From: Bos javanicus
Lineage: Eukaryota; Chordata; Mammalia; Artiodactyla; Bovidae
DNA length: 64,000 bases
Assembly: GCF_032452875.1 (NCBI RefSeq)
Contig: NC_083877.1
Location: 46,363,724-46,427,723, forward strand
Reading direction: 5' to 3'
A model generated the notes under the pieces. The model had not been told where the DNA came from. It ran no database searches and saw nothing but the letters and a program-made list of their open reading frames with translations. The translations under genes were made by a program, and so were the position numbers. Of this stretch, positions 12,480 to 25,515 are shown in pieces; position 1 is the stretch's first letter, and every line of letters starts with the position of its first letter.

Positions 12480-13263
12480 TGGACACACTAAACTGACTCC
12501 ATGACCCAATAATGGGCTGCAATCCACAATGAAAAACACTGGCTTAAAGAAAATTCTGGAAGTCAACCAAAGGTCACATGCTATTTCTTTCTTTTCTAAA
12601 ATTCCTTTGCTGATAAGAAAAAGCCACTCCAGCTTCACTTCTTAACAAGAGAGAGAGAAAGGGAAAAAAATGACAACTTCAGGGCCCAGTATACTGTAAG
12701 CACTAAAATATCTGTTAAATTTAAGAAGCCATTAAAAAGTGTACATGGATGTTTTTGTGTTGTGGGTAAAGTTAACAGAGAGGAGTAAGGCGAAGACGAC
12801 TTAAAGGAGACAAAAGGAGAATTCCAATGACAGAAACGCTGCCTGGGTAACGTGCCCAGTTTTTTGAGCAAGACAAAGCCAGAGCTTCTGCTTCCTCATT
12901 ACCTGAGATGCTTTGATTTACTGGCCCAAGCCCAAGAAGCAAATGAGAAAAAGTACCTTCAAAAAAGGGTACAAGAATTCAACAGGGTTTGATAATTTAC
13001 CTTATTACAAATCAATAAAATAGAACTGTATCTTTTAAACGAGGGAATAATTGCCTGCAAAATCAAGGATTTAAACTTCACTTTAAATCAGTCCAGAATG
13101 GCTACAGTACAAATTGTACCAGAGAACAAAGTGTAGCCAAACAAATGAGCATCAGATTAGATCACCCTGTATAATGGAATCATTATTAAATAATACCCCT
13201 CAAGATATTCTCCTGAGACTCCTCCCCCTTCAACATATAATGATGCTGACAGTTATAATGGGA
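12480..13263. other. No recognised feature
   Basis: Intronic sequence with no recognised exon or repeat. Confidence 0.45.
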
Positions 13264-13440
13264 TAGGCTATCATTAATAAAAATAGCTGACATTCCTCAA
13301 GAGCCCACTTAGTGCCAGGCTCTGTGCTATGTACTTAATATACCTTACCACTAGTCTCAACATAAGCCTTCATGAGGGCTACTATCCCTATTTTACACAA
13401 GAGGAAAAACCTAGGTCCAGATGGAGAAGACAGAGGTCAA
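13264..13440 (-). mobile_element. MIR SINE
   Basis: Diverged MIR in reverse orientation: AGTGCCAGGCTCTGTGCTAT, then TATTTTACACAAGAGGAAAA. Confidence 0.8.
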
Positions 13441-16400
13441 AATCAGAGAGTGGAGGAGGAATGAGTCTGAGAGAGGAAGGATCTTGGGACTCAATTATGC
13501 AGACATTAGTCTCCAAACTCCCTGGGCCCCTGTTGGTGGTCTGGGACCACCATGGCATTTGGTCCCAAACAGGAACAGTAGGTATGGGGCCCATGTGGAA
13601 TGGGGAAGCAACTCAGAACCCTGTAGAGACTGCAGACACCTGATTCTACGATGATGAGGTAGAAGGTATGAGGACATGGCACTCTAGAGACCCTCCTTCA
13701 ATTCTAAAGACCTTAGTAAACAAGAAAAATAAATACTATATATGTATCTCATAGAAAATATGTTTTTCTTTAGAAAAAAGTATACAGTGTTTAAGTTAGG
13801 AGGGGGGGGAAATTGTAAACGTGAACTCTCAGAAGCAGAAACTCAAATCTTGATGGTTACGTAAGAAAAGAGAAATGAACTGCTGTTGAAATTGGAGGCA
13901 GGAGACCCGCCCTGGTCATGTCCATTGTCAAATGCACAAGCTTTGGAATGCGTTAGAAACCAAGCACACCCCTTTCCAAGGAATTCAACACCATCACGGA
14001 ATTTTTTTCCAAACTGGAATTAAGCTCTTGGATAACTACATTAAACAGACCCTTTACCTCCCACACTGTTAAGGCTTTGAAAAGAATAACCAATTTGAAT
14101 TTTTAAGCACTGAAAATGTCTACATTATACAAAACTTATGGACAGAATGAAGCTACGTTTGTTTTGTTCCTGAGAGCAGATATGAGAGGAATAGATGGAA
14201 AATGCAGAATGTTATTTGGAAGACAATTTACTCATTTTAAGTTTCAATACTCATAAACAAATGTGGTTGGAAAGAGAACTCGTGTTAAGAATTCCCCTTA
14301 ATCAGAGGAAGACTGTTTGGTTTCCTCATTTTTTTTAACGTCCTTATAATAACTTAAGCTTTTGTCATCATTTTTAAAATGAAAGCTGCTTTATCTGTGG
14401 GCATAATGCACAGCCTAATGAATTAAAAGAGGAACACATTAGTTTTAGCATAAGTACAAGTGGCTAAATGAACAAGAAATTCTTTAGGCTTTTCTGGGCA
14501 TTTGGCACTATGTGGAGGACAAAGATTTACCATGTACCGATCCACTGACCGAAGTCATATTATGATTGCTCCCCTAACTTGACCTGTCTCCCTTCCCATA
14601 CCCCACCTCCACACACATCCACCTGTTTGGGGTAGTGAAATAGTGCCTCGTAGACATTTATCCTTCGAATTTCATTTGAAGAAAGATGTTAGAAAGCAAT
14701 TATCTAGTATAACTCAGGTACAATTTCAGGTACTAGAGAAATGAAAATTAATTTAATCTGTGTTGAGGTTGGAATTATCCCTAGTTTTGAAAAGAGATGA
14801 GTCAGAACCTAGAGAGTTTCCTCTCATTTCCAAAGGGAAGGGAGGAAGGGAAGAAGGAAGGAAGGGAGGGAAAGAGGGAAGAGGAAGGACTTTGACACTA
14901 AAACATGTTTTATGTTTCTGCCAAAGTCTTATAAAAACCTAACATGAACCTCACAGTTAACTACTGACAGTGACATGTGCTTTTAATTCTATTCTGAAAA
15001 TGTGCAAGCAAGCGAGGCAAAATTTTATCACGGTCCTCATTTACATGTATCATTTGCTCACTACGGGAATATATAATCACATACAGACATCTGTGGCTGA
15101 TTATACATGAAGATGGGCCTTTCAGGATCAAGTGTGAGAGTTTCAGCGTCTTTCTCTCTATTCATACACCAATCGTGAGGCAATTCACTAGAGCTGTCTC
15201 GGTGGATAAGGCAACACATGGGGAAGTCCAGAGGCCCTTACCCTGCCATGTATAGAAATTCTATAGTAATTTCCCTGATCCACACCCCACCTCCTTCCCA
15301 CAGTAAAGCTCAGAGGTGACTTTCCTTTCCCCCACCTGTTTATAAGAATCATTGTGTCCTTTTCAACACTTTCCTTTGTAAGGGGTTCTCTATTTTTCTC
15401 CTCGAGTCAAAGGTGATGCCAGATTATCACTACAGTATCTTGGCTATTCTGATCCCCAATCAGAATTTCCCCTCCCCTGGGTGAAAGTGACATTTTCTAG
15501 CACAAAAAAATTTCCAAGCAAAATGGAGTTAAGAGTAGAATGAGTCACAGCTGAACATGAACTGAAACAGCAAACGTGCTGGTGAAATCCCTCCCTTAAA
15601 AACTATCTGTAAAAATGATAAATAAACACGGTGGCCAATGCAACAACCTGGGTATCGAGCTGTTGCTGTTTTTTGCTGGGAACTAGCTCAGCATGCCCTG
15701 CACCAAGGATGACTCCATGCCAACTCAGAAGGCAGGACCACAATGCACCATCCAAGGAAGACAGGACTCCACATGATGTGGAACAATCAACTAGGGTATT
15801 TCATCTTCAGATCTGATATATAAGAGATGCTATCTCAGTTGCTATGTGGTGAGACTAAGGAAAATGTGGGTGCCTGGCAAAAAATCCACCAAAGCTATAA
15901 GTGGATTTAACCGGAAGTTAATTTTGAACTCTGCCATACTCACTTTTACTTTTAACAAGCTATATTTAAAGGAAGTATTTGCTAAACACAGTATCAAGAT
16001 CCTTCATATAAATAAAATTTCAAACTAAGAATCTCTCCAAAGCCTTACACATTCTGTCCTGTCAAATGGCCCTCATCATTAAAGTATGACAGGGTTAAAT
16101 AATCCTGTCCCCAGGAGATACCGGGAGTGAATGCAACCTGGAGTGGAGCAGTCACAATACACAGTAATCTCCCAAGCTCCCAGCACGTAAAGGGGCAAGA
16201 ATCCACTCAACTTGGCTGAAGTTTCAGGAACATCTGTGAAGCATTTCCCCCTAATCCCAGTGATTTCTCTACTTGTGATCTAGCAACAATATTCTATCAT
16301 TTGTTCCCCTGTCAGAAAAGTTAGGCCAGAAAGCCAAAAGAGATTTTAATGTAAAACACTTAAGCCAATGAGGGTGGAGCTGATCATTCACTTTTATCCT

Positions 16401-16957
16401 GGCATTTGCGGATAAGACACACGTCTCAAACAAAGTACAGAACCCTCCCCAAACTATTCCTGCTTTAATCTTCTGATGTTGCAAGAACTCCAAAGGGTCA
16501 CTGTGCAGTGGTTATCTTTCAGCAAAAAATGAAGAAGTTCCTTGGGACAAGTTAAGTACTGGCTCTTCAAAGCTAATCAGAACCACATCAAGCAGCACTG
16601 TTTAGCACACTGCTTATGATGTTAAGCCTTCCTTCTCTTCAAGAGACAATTCAATTTCTTGTCTTCTATTTACCCGCCAGTCACTCATAACACAAAAGCA
16701 GCCTCCAGTTTAGAAAAAGAAGGCCAAGAACTAGCCACAGCTGTAGGCACCACCACTGCCATCACTAGTCACTGCCCTCTCCATCTCTTTTTCATTAGAA
16801 AAGACACAGAAGAGGCAGCGGCTTCCTCTTCCTTCTCCTCTCAGGGTCTTCCATGTGAGAAACCCACCATTGTCCCCAAGTCCAAAATGATGTCAGTGCT
16901 TCCATGGAAAAAGTTGAAAAATTGCTCCATCACAAGAGGTCAAGAACCCAAAGGTGA
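13441..16957. other. No gene recognised; contains a purine tract
   Basis: About 3.5 kb of intron. The only clear structured feature is the GGAA-type tract at 14832-14889. No exon, RNA gene or recent SINE was recognised. Confidence 0.5.
14832..14889 (+). repeat. Purine-only GGAA/GGGA microsatellite
   Basis: A 58-base A/G-only run (AAGGGAAGGGAGGAAGGG and similar units), close in character to the tract at 10343. Confidence 0.85.
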
Positions 16958-17075
16958 GGGGACTTTCCTGGTGGTCCAGTGATTAAGACATTGAGCTTCT
17001 ACTGCAGAGGGCATGGGTTCAATCCTTGGTCAGGGAACTAATATCCCATATGCCACGTGTCATGACTAAAAAGGT
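16958..17075 (+). mobile_element. CHR-type SINE, diverged
   Basis: Plus-oriented, from GGGGACTTTCCTGGTGGTCC through CAATCCTTGGTCAGGGAACT. The 3' part is degenerate. Confidence 0.85.
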
Positions 17076-17710
17076 GGCGGGTGGTGGGGGGAGGAACTTT
17101 GCACAGAAGGTTGCCTCGGTTGTGTATACTAGGAGGCCCAGTAGTGAAACTACCTGTCTTATCTCCCAGCCAGGCTTGCTTTCCCATAATCCAAATTCAG
17201 TAACAGAAGATCTGGTGGGACAGGGCAGGCGCAGGCAAAGTGGGAAGAAAAACCGAGTTCATTAAAAAAAAATTTTTTTTGTTTTGTTTAAAGAAGAATA
17301 AAAGTGACAGGCCTGTATCTAGTTCAAAGATAGCTTTTTCGTAGATACAGAGAAAGCCTCCTTATCTAGATCAGGCCAATGTTCACAGGGTGCTGCCAGC
17401 TCTAGGGCAAGCCAGACAAAGTGCAGCCTTATCACCTGGGGGAAAGAAGACTTTCCAGGGCCTCCTCTTGTCCAAATGAAATCAAAATCAATGTTCCAAG
17501 AAGTTCCACAAAAAAAGGCCAAATGAAATGTTTAATTTTTTGACCACCTCAACCACAGCAGACCTTACCCACCCACCCCCTCCCCCGGCCCAGAGCTATC
17601 TGGGGTTGCAGTCTAAGATTCTTTTATCTTTAAAAGATAAACAGATCATCATTCCTAACATATTTTAGTAATTCTAATTTCAGAACTGTCAGAAGAAAAA
17701 TTCTAAACTA

Positions 17711-17766
17711 GTGCCTTTAGAGGTTCCCTACCTCCAAAGTGCCTTTAGAGGTTCCCTACCTCCAAA
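17711..17766. repeat. Perfect 28-base tandem duplication
   Basis: A unit starting GTGCCTTTAGAGGTTCCC occurs twice with no mismatch and no spacer (17711-17738 and 17739-17766). There are only two copies, so it is a recent local duplication, not a microsatellite. Confidence 0.95.
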
Positions 17767-18209
17767 GATGAGCTTTACTTAATCATTTCATCAGTATCAC
17801 CCTGAAATTTCAGCTCAAGGGCAATTTTTCCAAGCTCCAAATATGTGCCAAATACAACGTCTGGCAAATGCAAAGAACACAAAGATAAAACAAGCTTCTG
17901 CCTCAAAGAAAGCTTTCGTGGGGGTGGGGAGCTGGGAAAATAGAGAAGGAAGCCGGCTCTACTTTGAACACAGGAAGAACATGGGAAATGCCATGCCGAA
18001 GTCCAAACTACTACAGGGTATAAAGTACTACTGAGGAAAGAGAAAGCACAGAAAGAAGGCTCTGACAACAGAATGAAAGTAACATTTGAGGGGACTCAAG
18101 AAAGAAAGGCAGAATGTCAACAGGCAGAATGAGGGGTGTCATGGAACCATCTGTTCTCATAGTGCAGTGATTCTGAGACTCTTGAATTTTGTGAATTAGT
18201 GAAATCTCC

Positions 18210-18262
18210 GGCGGCGGGGTGGGGGAGGGGAGGGGGGCAGGCAAGGGCAGGGGCAGGAGGGG
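18210..18262 (+). repeat. G-rich tract with G-quadruplex potential
   Basis: Runs of 4, 5, 4 and 6 G separated by single bases (GGGGTGGGGGAGGGGAGG...), followed by further GGG/GGGG runs. It is on the template strand of RAB8B. Confidence 0.8.
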
Positions 18263-18572
18263 ACACAGGGAGAAAGGATGAAAGAGTAGTGGTGGCAAGA
18301 ATGAAAGAAGTTAAAATACGGAATATACTAAGCTAGGAACTCTGTATTCCATAAAATTTGCTTGGGTAGAACACTGGCTAGAAAGGTTTTTCTTCCCCCT
18401 GGAAAAACAAAATAGCCAGAATTCGACTGATTGTATTTCTTTTTTAATTTTGCAAAGGATAATGAGATAAATAATGACTATCTATTAGTACCATCATTTT
18501 ACAAGGAGCATTTTCATTCCAAAAATGCAGGAATCACTTCATCTCAGAAACTTAAAAATGCCAGTCCTTCCC

Positions 18573-18785
18573 ATGAAAGTGAAGTGCTAGTCACTCAGTC
18601 ATGTTCAACTCAGCAATCCCATGTACTGTAGCCCACTCGGCTCCTCCATCCATGGAATTCTCCAGACAAGAATACTGGATTGGGTAGCCATTCTTTCTCC
18701 AGGGGAATTTTTCCAACCCAGGGACTGAATCTAGGTCTCCCACACTGCAGGCAGTTTCTTTAGTGTCTGAGCCACCAGGGAAGCC
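18573..18785 (+). mobile_element. Bov-tA SINE
   Basis: Plus-oriented and moderately diverged: AAAGTGAAGTGCTAGTCACT at the head and GAGCCACCAGGGAAGCCC at the end. Confidence 0.9.
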
Positions 18786-19450
18786 CTCTCATGGAAGGGT
18801 AGCTGGTAACCTCACTGGTCAGGTGGAAACTCAGGCATTGCCCACTGTGTAATAGGAGTCTGTGGGCTAACCAAAAAGGAGATGAAGGAAATAAAGGTGA
18901 CGCCACAAGGTAGGGGTTTGGAATGGCAGACTGAGCAAGATACAGTCAATTAGACAAAGTGAAAGATAAGACTTTTCAGGGGAGGGAAAAGGGATTAACA
19001 TGATGTACAATCAAAGCTATGTTCCACAGTTAATTGATCAGAGTGTATGAGATGGAATGGAGTGGGTGGAGGGGGTTGCTGTCCAAGTGAGACTGAGTGC
19101 TCAGGCTACCCAGGAGGAGAATGCAAAGTTCAGGTGAGAGGCATTGAGGGCCTAAAGCAGGGTACTAGAAGAATGGAAAGGATTTAGCAACAAATTATGT
19201 ACAGGATGTGAGGAAAAGAACAAAGAGATTTCCAGATTTCTGAACCTAGGTAAACGAAAAAAATATGACAGTAGTGTTAACAGATATATGAAAATTCATG
19301 AAGGGTACTAGACATGAAGAGGAAATTAGTTCATGTTGGGGTGAAGGGCAGGAGTTTGGGAAAGGCTGGGGATACAAGACAGGACACTGGAGAGTCAGAC
19401 ATGGAAGGCTTACAAGGGGCAAGCTTACCTGCTTCATCACTTATGGATGT
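18786..19450. other. No recognised feature
   Basis: Purine-rich intronic sequence with no recognised exon or repeat. Confidence 0.4.
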
Positions 19451-19514
19451 CTGCTGCTGCTGCTGGTAAGTCACTTCAGTCGTGTCCAACTCTGTGCGAC
19501 CCCATAGACGGCAG
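19451..19514 (+). mobile_element. Bov-tA SINE head, truncated
   Basis: CTG-repeat head, then AGTCACTTCAGTCGTGTCCA and CGACCCCATAGACGGCAG. The rest of the element is missing, as in the copy at 361. Confidence 0.85.
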
Positions 19515-20169
19515 ACCTCACTATATGCCAGGCACTATACTAGGTGCCTAGAGATACACCGAAGACCAGCAGACCTGGGACCTGCACTCACGTAATCACA
19601 CAGGTGGGTGATTGCAAATTGCATTAGAGTGTCTAATTTCCGAAAGAGGAAAAAATAAATAGAGAGCAGATACTTGGAAAATTACTTCAATCAAAAGGCA
19701 AAATGAGACTACCCATGGAACCAGAAGGCAGTTAGAACAGTAGGAAACGAACCGGAGCAGACAATTCCTGGAAGTTGGTGCAGGAAGAGCTTCAAGAAGC
19801 AAGTAATAAACAGTGCCAAGGGGGATGAGGATTGGGCAAAGGCCACTGACCAGTTGAGAACAGGACCCCCTGAGTGCAGTGTTGAAGCAGGCAGGGCAGG
19901 ATTTCTAAGGGTTAATGAGTGAGGAGATGGTAGGAAAGCGCAAGCGATAAGACTTCTCTTTCAAGAAGTTAAACAGCGAGAAAGGTGACGTAAGGAAGTG
20001 AATTTAAGGGATCTCTTTATCAAAATGGAGGTGATTTCAACAGGATTAATGGCAGAGCAGAAAGAGCCAGCTGAGCCAGAGAAAGAGGAGCGAGAAGACA
20101 TGAGAGGAAGATGACTGCCAGAGCCTGGCTCCAGCAGAGTGGAAAGGTATTCCATCAAAAACATCAACC
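19515..20169. other. No recognised feature
   Basis: Intronic sequence with no recognised exon. ATATGCCAGGCACTATACTA near 19523 is a possible L2/MIR trace. Confidence 0.4.
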
Positions 20170-20306
20170 AGGGACCTCCCTGGTGGTTAAGGGTTAAGAC
20201 TGCGCTTCCAGTGCACAGGGCACAGTTAAATCACTGGATGGGAAACTAAGATCCCGCATGCTGTGCAGTGTGGCCAAAAGAAAAAAAAGAAAAGAAAAGA
20301 AAGAGG
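20170..20306 (+). mobile_element. CHR-type SINE with GAAAA tail
   Basis: Starts GGGACCTCCCTGGTGGTTAA and ends in a GTGTGGCCAAAAG box followed by an AAAAG-repeat tail. Confidence 0.85.
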
Positions 20307-22389
20307 GTCAACCAAGAGGTCAACACCGGCTCCTTGAAGAGAAGGGAAAAGGAAACAAGGGAAGATGAAACTATCTGGAAATTTCTGGCAAGAAAGGATG
20401 TTGGCAAAGTTCTTGTTAGTCATAGGGTCTTTGCTGGAAAAATACGGGGAAAGAGGAGACACTGGCTGCGATCTGAGTGAGACATGAACAGCTGGAGAGT
20501 GCCAATGGCCACCAACTGTACATTCAGGCTACAAACACTTAAGCAGGGCCTTCCACACACCAGAAACTGTGCATTTACAAGTGGGCATAAGTGAAATCAG
20601 CAGGCATTTATTACGATAGGCAAATACTCTAGGCAAAAGAGAAACAGACTGATTTTATCACTCTCATATCTAGAGAAAGACCATAAGCAGTAACAGGTGA
20701 TAATTACATATCCTTTGAAGATTATGTATGTGCTAATGGATGAGATCTCACTATTACAAGAGGCTCAAAGCCATTCCTCAGAAGGAAATATATGGTGTTA
20801 GTTCATTTATCCCACAGATACTGCATGCCTGAACATCAAACAAATGAGCTCTGAAGAGGCAAGCCATGGTTCCTGTCTTCCAGAAGGTCACCATCAGGTG
20901 GGATGTCCTGAAAGCTTCTGCATGCTCACAATTTTGGCACATTTGAGTGCTCAGAACATTAGCTGAGCCAACCCTCACAATTTTTATGCTTCATCAGGAG
21001 GCAAGACTGGCTAACTGAACGTTTTTAACATTACACTTTTCTGGACACAACATGATTTTAGGGAATGGACTGGACCAGAAAGCTCCACGGCGTGGTTTTC
21101 AGTGCCATCAAACCCCAAGACAGAACTCATCTTAAAACCACTGCCGCTTTAAAACTGATCAATTATGTGTATCATTTCCCTGCACGTGGTCCTGCATACG
21201 TACTTTCAACTGCAGTCAGAAAAAATGCTCTCCTCCTAACCTCAGCCCTCGAGGCTCCTTGTGACCTGGTCTCTGTCACCTCCTGTACCATCTTTGTATA
21301 TGTGTGCATGTGTGCATACACACACATATATATAAATGCTTAAAAATACTTTTAAACTAGAGGAGAGCATCTCACCTCACCTTCTTGGTTTAAGTAAGCA
21401 CTGTACAAAGCCAAACCCAATTTTGGCTTTATTCCTACCATGTACAAGTAATCATTTAGTATGTGGGAGGAAACGGGTTAAAAGGGAGGAACATCATGCT
21501 ATACGCTCACCCTGACACATTTATTTCCCTAATCCTCTTGGAGAGATAGTTTAATGATTAAAAAGAAACTACTAGCATGTATCGATACTGTGAAAATATG
21601 ATTAATGACTTTTGATTATTAGGTAAAGAAAAACCTAGTAACTAACTTTCGAGTTGGGTAATTTACTCCATTAAAATCAGCTATGGTGTTTCAAGATTAA
21701 TATATTGTTCAAATTCATGTATGCAAACAAATTCGTTAAAATTCAGAACCTCACTCAGAAACTCACTGCATTTAAAATTCAGGGCCCTAACAGAGGACAC
21801 TGAGCTCAAATATTTAAATTGAAACATCTGTCCTTCCTAGACAGGGCATTCAACAGTGATTTTATTTATATTTTCACCAGAAGGAAGAATTCAATATGCC
21901 TGAGAGTTTGCAGCAGCTAGAAGGCTCTGAAGAACCTGCCCTTTATATCATCACATTAACATCCTACAGCCAAGGCCAAGGGCTGTCTTGGACACCTCCT
22001 TATGCCAGCTGAGGCATAAGGACCTTCACTTTGGGAATGAGTTTAAAGAAACGGTTCCCGTTTCAGCTTAGTTAAACGCATACAGTCCTAAACTTTAAAG
22101 CACATCCCATTAAGTAACCAAAATGTTCCCATTCATATTTTTTATGTAACTTATTCTAACAGGTGCTTCTTAAGTTACCAGGGAAAAACCAAACCCTCAC
22201 CATTTACTAAGCCTGGCTGCATGTGTAGCCCTGTGTTAAATGCTTCCCTCCAGTACACTCCATTAAACCATTCCAGGATAGTTCTCTGCAGAAGAGGAGA
22301 CAGGGACCAAGGTGGTTTAAAGGATGTAATGATGTCACCCAGCTGGTAAGGAGCTGCCCCACAACGCATCGTGCATCACATCAACTCCT
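20307..22389. other. No recognised feature
   Basis: About 2 kb of intron. A short CA/TA-rich patch at 21297-21333 is the only simple repeat seen. No exon. Confidence 0.45.
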
Positions 22390-22597
22390 TGTGTGTGTTA
22401 CTCGCTCAGCTGTGTCCAACTCTTGCAACCCCACGACTGTAGCCCGCCAGGCTCCTCTGTCCATGGGGATTCTCCAGGCAAGAATATTGGAGTGGGTTGC
22501 CATTTCCTTCTCCAGGAGATCTTCCCAACCGAGGGATCGAACCTGGGTCTCCCACATTGCAGGCAGATTCTTTACTATCTGAGCCACCAGGGGTAGC
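22390..22597 (+). mobile_element. Bov-tA SINE, full length
   Basis: Plus-oriented, from GTGTTACTCGCTCAGCTGTG to TCTGAGCCACCAGGGG. Confidence 0.9.
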
Positions 22598-22641
22598 TAA
22601 TCTTTTTCTTTTTTAATATTTCTGAGTCACCGATGGGGCAG

Positions 22642-22904
22642 AAAGGCTTAGGGCTTAAAACCACAGACTCTGGAGCCAAACGGCCTGGATTCAAATCCAA
22701 GTTGGTTTTACCACTTATGAGTTCTGTGACCCTGAGATGTTCTTTAACATCTGTGCCTCGATGATCTCATTTGGAAAAACGGAAATAATAACAATGTACC
22801 TGAGAGGCTGTTATGAGAATTAAATGGGTCAACCCATGAAAAATGTTAATTCATGTAAAATGCTTAAAACTGTACCTGATATATAGTAAACACTCAGTAA
22901 ATAT
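22642..22904 (+). mobile_element. MIR SINE, near full length
   Basis: Matches the MIR pattern along its length: ACAGACTCTGGAGCCAAACG, GTTCTGTGACCCTGAG, GAGAATTAAATGGGTCAA and, at the 3' end, AGTAAACACTCAGTAAATAT. A BovB copy is inserted in its 3' tail. Confidence 0.9.
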
Positions 22905-23140
22905 GCAATTCAGTTCAGTCGCTCAGTTGTGTCCGACTCTTTGTGACCCCATGAATCACAGCACGCCAGACCTCCCTGTCCATCACCAACTCTCAGAGTT
23001 CACTCAAACTCATGTCCATCGAGTCAGTGATGCCATCCAGCCATCTTGTCATCCTCTGTCATCCCCCTCTCCTCCTGCCCCCAATCCCTCCCAGCATCAG
23101 GGTCTTTTCCAATGAGTCAACTCTTCGCATGAGGTGGCCA
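22905..23140 (-). mobile_element. BovB LINE, short 5'-truncated insertion
   Basis: Only about 236 bases of the BovB 3' end, minus orientation. The 9-base duplication AGTAAATAT (22896-22904 and 23141-23149) marks insertion into the tail of the MIR. It is therefore younger than the MIR. Confidence 0.93.
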
Positions 23141-23149
23141 AGTAAATAT

Positions 23150-24509
23150 TAGCTCTTATTAATTAAAAGCAAGTGTTGTAACATTGAAACCCCCATGGAT
23201 CGCCAAGGTTCTCAGAGCTGTGTGGACCTACCTTCAATGAACTCAGACTGAGTTCACCCACACAGTCACACACACATGCCTTTCTGTCTCCCACGTGCCA
23301 AAGGTATTATGCACACAACAATGCATTTTGTTCTCGAAATAAAACAAAATTCTTGCAGTACTCTTCCTTTATCAATAAGCAAAATGGTTAAATAATTCAC
23401 TCAAAGCTCTCAACAGGAATTAGCAGAGTCTGGATTTGAATTTGAGTCTCTGTCTTGAAAGTCCAAGTTCTTTTTTACCTATATAATGTCATCTTCAGTT
23501 TTCACATCTGTTTTTACCATTTTGTGAATAAAAGTGGTGAGTGAACCCGTCGTCACCACTTAGGATCAGAGTTTTGGAAGGGACTATAGAGTGAATCTAG
23601 CACAACATTCCCTGTTTGCTTATGGAGAAAAAAGGAAGCCTGGGAGGCTGGCTGCTGACTTGCCCCAAGTCACATAAAGAATGCCACTGCCACGTTGCCA
23701 CTTCTTCCTCTCAGATGCTGATGGCCCACCTCTAGGAGGCCCCCAGCCCTGCTTTAAAGCAAGAATGCAAATGCTAAGTTTGGATCCAGGGGCTCCCTCC
23801 CCAATGAGGCAAGTTCAGCATTTTAGCAAATGGACTTTGTATAACTAGCTTTGCTGCTTGGACCTTTCCACTTTCTGGCTCAACAACAGCGTTCTAGAGA
23901 CCCAGAGTCAGCAAACAAATCAGGTGTTAGACTGGTCTACAATGTCACTGTGAATCTGAGGAAAACTGCCAAACACAGCTTTACAAACAAAACCCAGAGC
24001 AGAGCCAATTTCACTCTGGAAAAAAAGGAAAGGAGAGGCTAACGTAAAGTTTAAATTTAATTTGTCAAAGGAAGGAAGCTCACAATTAAAGCAGCAGTTC
24101 CTAGCACTCTACAGTCTAGCTGAGACCAACAACAAACGTACAAGTATAACAAACCATTGGCCCCATGTGGAGAAGCAATGCTGAGATTTCAATATAATTA
24201 GCTTCCTTTCCACAAAAGACTTGGATTCATAATTAAACTCTGTCTCCTCCTGCCCTGGTTCTGCTGTGTATGTATTTGATTGCTTCCTATGGGACTGGGT
24301 GGGGAAGCCAGGAGACAATCTGAAACCAGAGTCTGCTGACCTTCCACAGCCAGCAAGCAACACGATGCGTGTTTGCATTAGCTGTTACTGGGCCTCGTCC
24401 AGGGAGAGGCTGATTTCATCCCTCTACTCAACACACTTCTCAAGGGTTTGCTGGTCAGTTTACAAAGTTCTTACAGACCAGTGGAAGTGACCGCTACTAC
24501 AGGCTAAGT
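23150..24509. other. No gene recognised; old repeat trace
   Basis: A weak MIR-like block lies at about 23575-23700 (GACTTGCCCCAAGTCACATA). No exon. Confidence 0.4.
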
Positions 24510-24518
24510 GACAGAGCA

Positions 24519-24790
24519 TTGCTGCTGCTAAGTCGATTCAGTTGTGTCCGACTCTGTGCGACCCCATGGACGGCAGCCCACCAGGCTCCCCGGTCCCTGG
24601 GATTCTCCAGGCAAGAACACTGGAGTGGGTTGCCATTTCCTTCTCCAATGCATGAAAGTGAAAAGTGAAAGTGAAGTCACTCAGTCGTGTCCAACTCTTA
24701 GCGACCCCATGGACTGCAGACCACCAGGCTCCTCCATCCATGGGATTTTCCAGTCAAGAGTACTGGAGTGGGGTGCCATTGCCTTCTCCG
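24519..24790 (+). mobile_element. Dimeric Bov-tA2 SINE
   Basis: Two Bov-tA units in head-to-tail order joined by the linker AATGCATGAAAGTGAAAAGT. The target-site duplication GACAGAGCA is at 24510-24518 and 24791-24799, so the dimer inserted as one unit. Confidence 0.93.
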
Positions 24791-24834
24791 GACAGAGCAC
24801 TGAGTCCCATGGAAAATTTCAGGACCCATCCTGA

Positions 24835-25060
24835 GAGGAGCAGGTTGTTGTGGACAGACTGTGGTTCAGAACTGAGTTCAAGGCTCAAGTCTTGGCTCCT
24901 CTACCTACTTAGCTGATGGATCAAGAGTCTATCACTCTGTCAGAACCTTACCTTCCTCGTCTAGAACATGAAGACAATCTCTGTCCATGGACATGATTAC
25001 TGAGGAGTTTAAACAGGGTTGTTAGTTAAAGTGCTCTGTAAATGGTAAAGGGCCAAAGGA
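24835..25060 (+). mobile_element. MIR SINE
   Basis: Diverged MIR: GGTTCAGAACTGAGTTCAAG, a CTACCTACTTAGCTGATGG block, and AAAGTGCTCTGTAAATGG at the 3' end. Confidence 0.7.
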
Positions 25061-25084
25061 AGGACGGGGCAACCAAGGATGTTT

Positions 25085-25515
25085 GCTTATCTCCTCACTG
25101 GTCTCCCTGTAGAAAATCCCCAATGACTCCCCACTGCTCTCAGGATAAAGTCCAGACTCCTGAACAGGTTTAAAGTCCCTTCACAACCTGCCCTCTGATT
25201 ACCCTTCAAGTTGACCCGTGCCACATGCCCATCTATTGAGGAGGAGCTCCTTCAGGGGTTGTCTCCCCGACATCTGCAGGTGAGAGCCCCTCCTCCTGAC
25301 ACTCCAAATTCGACCCAACTAAGGCCTCCTGAGGTTCTGATCTTAACCTCCACATTATTCTGTCCTAGATGCCCTCCTCTCCCTCTCCTCTACTCTTTGC
25401 TGACATCTTACATTAACCCCTTTGAAGCCCTTTTCATCACTGAGTTCAAACTGCCTGGACACTTGCTATTCTTTCTCTTCTCAATATTTTGTGGACTGAA
25501 AAAAGCTGCTCACTG
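25085..25515 (+). mobile_element. L2 LINE 3' end
   Basis: Carries the L2 3'-end pattern: CCCCACTGCTCTCAGGATAA, AGTCCAGACTCCTGAACAGG, CACAACCTGCCCTCTG, and later GCTGACATCTTACATTAACC. Confidence 0.75.

Larger units (their letters stand above)
17076..18562. other. No gene recognised; G-rich and tandem-repeat spots
   Basis: Intronic sequence. Besides the 28-base duplication and the G-rich run at 18210, no exon or repeat family was recognised. Confidence 0.45.

Noticed and set aside
22390..22597. tRNA-like A/B-box sequence in SINEs as tRNA genes
   Set aside because: The tRNA-related heads are parts of Bov-tA and CHR retroposons and do not form an intact cloverleaf.
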